Shown here in pieces: positions 61,419 to 64,000 of a DNA stretch of 64,000 bases. This DNA comes from CAZPXZ01 sp965219495 (GTDB taxonomy: Bacteria; Pseudomonadota; Alphaproteobacteria; Rhodobacterales; CAZPXZ01): NCBI GenBank assembly GCA_965219495.1, contig OZ244777.1, positions 2,914,001 to 2,978,000 on the forward strand, read 5' to 3'. The notes beneath the pieces are model-generated. The model made no database searches. It worked only from the letters and a program-made list of their open reading frames with translations, and was not told the DNA's origin. Position 1 is the stretch's first letter; the number at the start of each line of letters is the position of its first letter. The position numbers were made by a program, and so were the translations under genes.

Positions 61419-62722
61419 CTGCTCTTTCACCACGCGAAATCGTTTCCGAACTCGACCGGTTCATCGTGGGCCAGTCCGCTGCGAAGCGGGCCGTCGCGGT
61501 TGCGCTCCGCAATCGTTGGAGACGCCAGCAGCTGGAAGAAGACATGCGCGAGGAGGTCTATCCCAAGAACATCCTCATGGTCGGTCCGACAGGTGTGGGC
61601 AAGACCGAAATCGCGCGCCGGCTTGCGCGCCTGGCGGCGGCGCCTTTCCTGAAGGTCGAGGCCACCAAATTCACCGAAGTCGGATACGTGGGCCGTGACG
61701 TCGAGTCCATCGTTCGGGACTTGGTTGAAATGGCAATCCATGAAGTTCGGGGCCGGCGGCACCGCGAAGTCCGGGCGACGGCCGAACAGGCCGCGGAGGA
61801 GCGGATTCTGGAAGCCCTGGTCGGGGACAATGCGTCCGAGGACACCCGCGAATCCTTCAGGTGGAAACTTCGCGCCGGCGAAATCAGCGAGCGGAAGGTG
61901 GAAATCGAGGCGGCGGACAGTTCAAGTCCCCTGCCGTCCTTTGAATTGCCGCCCGGCGCCAGCGGTGCCGTCGGAATGATCAATCTGGGCGAGATTGTTG
62001 GAAAGGCGTTCGGTCCCCGCACGAGCCGGCGGGAGATGACCGTGGAAGAAGCGCAGCGGGCGCTCCTCGAAGAGGAGTGCGACAAGTTGACCGACTCGGA
62101 CAAGATTGCGCGCGATGCGATTTCCGCCGTTGAGCAGGAGGGCATCGTATTTCTCGACGAGATCGACAAGGTTTGCGCGCGAAGCGATCTACGGGGCGCC
62201 GATGTCAGCCGCGAGGGAGTCCAGCGCGACCTGCTGCCGCTGATCGAGGGAACGACGGTTGCGACGCGCCACGGCACGGTTCGCACGGATCATATTCTGT
62301 TTATCGCGTCGGGCGCATTTCATCTCGCCAAGCCGAAGGACCTGCTTCCGGAGTTGCAGGGACGGTTGCCGATTCGGGTTGAACTCTCGGCGCTTTCGCG
62401 CGAGGAATTCGAGCGCATTCTCACGGAACCGGATTACAGCCTTTCGAAGCAATATGCTGCGCTTCTGAAGACGGAAGGAGTCGAACTCGATTTTACTCCC
62501 GAGGGTATCGCCGCGATCGCCACAGTGGCGGCGCAGGTGAACCAGTCCGTCGAGAACATCGGTGCGCGTCGACTGCATACGGTACTTGAGCGTTTGCTCG
62601 ACAACATTTCGTTCCGGTCTCCAGACATGGAGGGGGAAAAGGTGACCGTCGATGTAGAGTTCGTCGAGGAAAACCTGAAGGACATGAAATCCGGCGCCGA
62701 TATTGCGAAGTATATCCTGTAG
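61415..62722 (+). CDS. hslU: HslU ATPase subunit of the HslVU protease
   Basis: 435 residues. SPREIVSELDRFIVGQSAAK, Walker A MVGPTGVGKTEIARRLARLA (residues 57-64), FTEVGYVGRDVESIVRDLVE (pore GYVG loop). The I-domain is about 110-230, Walker B is GIVFLDEIDKV, and GAFHLAKPKDLLPELQGRLP and a C-terminal AKYIL that docks into HslV follow. AAA+ unfoldase feeding HslV. Confidence 0.96.
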   Translation: MTALSPREIVSELDRFIVGQSAAKRAVAVALRNRWRRQQLEEDMREEVYPKNILMVGPTGVGKTEIARRLARLAAAPFLKVEATKFTEVGYVGRDVESIVRDLVEMAIHEVRGRRHREVRATAEQAAEERILEALVGDNASEDTRESFRWKLRAGEISERKVEIEAADSSSPLPSFELPPGASGAVGMINLGEIVGKAFGPRTSRREMTVEEAQRALLEEECDKLTDSDKIARDAISAVEQEGIVFLDEIDKVCARSDLRGADVSREGVQRDLLPLIEGTTVATRHGTVRTDHILFIASGAFHLAKPKDLLPELQGRLPIRVELSALSREEFERILTEPDYSLSKQYAALLKTEGVELDFTPEGIAAIATVAAQVNQSVENIGARRLHTVLERLLDNISFRSPDMEGEKVTVDVEFVEENLKDMKSGADIAKYIL

Positions 62723-62797
62723 CTTCGGAGCGCCTTGCGCGCCGGGAGCGGGTGTCTACATTGGTTGCGCGGCAAGTTGCATGAGGAGGTTTCGGCC

Positions 62798-63301
62798 ATG
62801 ACAGGTGGAGCGCGTATTCTCGCCGCCGTCCTGGTTTGCATCCCGCTGGCGGGATGCGAAGGCGGACTGTTCGGATCCGGGGGAAGTCAGGCCCGAACCG
62901 GGGCGCAAGGCGACGATTCCGAAAAAGGCGGTATCAGCATTCTCGATTTCGGTGGCTCGGAAATCGACCCGCAGTTCATAATCGGTGTGAACAAGTATCT
63001 CTGGAACGCGTCGCTTGATGTTCTCGCGAGTTTGCCGATTGCTTCCGCAGATGCCTATGGGGGCGTAGTCATCACTGAATGGAGCATCGATCCGGACCGC
63101 ACGTCCGATCGCACCAAGGTAATGGCGACGGTCAACGGGTTGGATCTCACGGCAAGAACGCTGAACGTTACGGTTTTTCGTGAAACCCGGAATGCGAATG
63201 GCGACTGGATTGCGGCGGAAGTCTCCGCGGAGACCTCCGAACGGATCGAAGAATCCATACTGGGCCGCGCCCGGCAATTGCGGATCGCCGAGACCCGCTG
63301 A
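62798..63301 (+). CDS. DUF3576 lipoprotein
   Basis: 167 residues. The signal peptide ends in lipobox LAGC (Cys20). After a Gly/Ser linker: ISILDFGGSEIDPQFIIGVN, KYLWNASLDVLASLPIASAD, AYGGVVITEWSIDPDRTSDR, and ARTLNVTVFRETRNANGDWI. This matches the alphaproteobacterial DUF3576 family, which regularly precedes leuS. GAGGAGGT lies 7 bases before the ATG. Location: periplasmic face of a membrane. Function unknown, with a likely envelope role. Confidence 0.9.
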   Translation: MTGGARILAAVLVCIPLAGCEGGLFGSGGSQARTGAQGDDSEKGGISILDFGGSEIDPQFIIGVNKYLWNASLDVLASLPIASADAYGGVVITEWSIDPDRTSDRTKVMATVNGLDLTARTLNVTVFRETRNANGDWIAAEVSAETSERIEESILGRARQLRIAETR

Positions 63302-63337
63302 ACGGAGAACCCGACCCCGGTCAAACTTCGGAAAAAC

Positions 63338-64000
63338 ATGGTCGAATACGACGCCGCGACCGTCGAGCGGAAGTGGCAGCGCATCTGGGAGGAGCGCGGC
63401 ACGTTTCGCGCCGAGCGGGATCCCGATTGCGAAAAATACTACGTCCTCGAGATGTTCCCCTATCCGTCAGGACGGATTCACATGGGGCATGTTCGGAACT
63501 ACACGCTCGGCGATGTGATTGCGCGATACAAGCGGGCGCTGGGCAAGAGCGTGCTGCATCCCATGGGCTGGGACGCGTTCGGTCTGCCGGCGGAGAATGC
63601 GGCGAAGGAGCGTGGCATCCATCCCGGTCTCTGGACGCGGGACAACATCGCTGCAATGCGGGAGCAAATCCGGCGGATGGGATTTTCGCTCGACTGGAGC
63701 CGGGAATTCGCGACGTGCGACGTCGAGTATTACGGCGCCCAGCAGGCGCTCTTTCTCGATTTTCTGGAAGCCGGCCTTGTCGATCGCCAGAACGCCCTGG
63801 TCAACTGGGATCCGGTGGAGAGGACCGTCCTCGCCAACGAGCAGGTTATCGACGGACGCGGATGGCGGTCGGATGCGCTGGTCGAGCGGCGCGAGATGAC
63901 GCAGTGGTTCTTCCGATTGTCGGAACTCGCGGACGAACTTCTGGAGGCGGTGGACCGGCTGCAAGGTTGGCCGGAGCGCGTCTTGGCCATGCAGCAGAAC
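63338..64000 (+). CDS. leuS: Leucyl-tRNA synthetase, N-terminal part (cut by the window edge)
   Basis: The first 221 residues: EYDAATVERKWQRIWEERGT, YVLEMFPYPSGRIHMGHVRN (HIGH motif HMGH), YTLGDVIARYKRALGKSVLH, PMGWDAFGLPAENAA, and the start of the editing-domain connection (NWDPVERTVLANEQVIDGRG, REMTQWFFRLSELADELLEA). A class I synthetase charging tRNA-Leu. KMSKS and the rest lie beyond the right edge. The ATG at 63338 is preceded by GGAAAAAC. Confidence 0.95.
   Translation, partial: MVEYDAATVERKWQRIWEERGTFRAERDPDCEKYYVLEMFPYPSGRIHMGHVRNYTLGDVIARYKRALGKSVLHPMGWDAFGLPAENAAKERGIHPGLWTRDNIAAMREQIRRMGFSLDWSREFATCDVEYYGAQQALFLDFLEAGLVDRQNALVNWDPVERTVLANEQVIDGRGWRSDALVERREMTQWFFRLSELADELLEAVDRLQGWPERVLAMQQN

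Noticed and set aside
1..64000. CRISPR array or CRISPR-like short repeats
   Set aside because: No regularly spaced 20-40 bp direct repeats were seen; repeats found are transposon ends and duplications.
1..64000. tRNA or rRNA genes, including an integrase attachment tRNA
   Set aside because: No cloverleaf-like segment or conserved TTCGA-CCA end was recognised near the integrase remnants or in the larger gaps; a covariance-model search would be decisive.

Overview
The window looks like a chromosomal segment of an alphaproteobacterium with high G+C. The signs are the gene order glnD-murJ-trpS, the LpoA-like/rsmI/gshB neighbourhood, hisBHAFE facing hslVU, a DUF3576 lipoprotein before leuS, and a CarD-family regulator. 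I cannot name a genus from the sequence alone. No rRNA, tRNA or CRISPR array was recognised.

Positions 1 to about 30,480 are a dense accessory zone. It holds transposable elements of at least six kinds, several nested in one another: IS66 carrying a three-recombinase RIT element, an ISAs1-type element with a DruA-like N-terminal domain, ISKra4, IS1634-like copies, and two identical copies of a 1,979 bp DDE element. Between them lie decayed genes: a type I restriction fragment, an mcrC fragment, an AlbA_2-type fragment and integrase remnants. A few small modules look intact: HigBA, RES-Xre, a RusA-like resolvase and an orphan DNA methyltransferase. The best-resolved structure is an IS66 at 5906-11278 with an 8 bp target duplication. 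Its transposase gene is split by a complete RIT element (7416-10943). A second IS66, cut by the left window edge, carries a RIT at exactly the same tnpC position but in the opposite relative orientation.

Positions 30,491 to 43,000 are core genome. On the minus strand are an LpoA-like lipoprotein, glnD, murJ and trpS, with malic enzyme and carD further right. On the plus strand are rsmI, a BON-domain lipoprotein and gshB. They cover nitrogen signalling, peptidoglycan export, translation, glutathione synthesis and central carbon metabolism.

Positions 43,700 to 54,200 carry a glycosyltransferase and a sugar or hydroxy-acid catabolic group (two Gfo/Idh/MocA dehydrogenases, a 2-hydroxyacid dehydrogenase, an HpcH-type aldolase, an SDR and a PfkB kinase), together with upp and nth. 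An AAA ATPase of possible defence function (55,126-56,526) converges on a start-less reading frame. From 56,971 to the right edge the core resumes: the HIT protein and hisE-F-A-H-B on the minus strand, then hslV-hslU, the DUF3576 lipoprotein and the 5' part of leuS on the plus strand.
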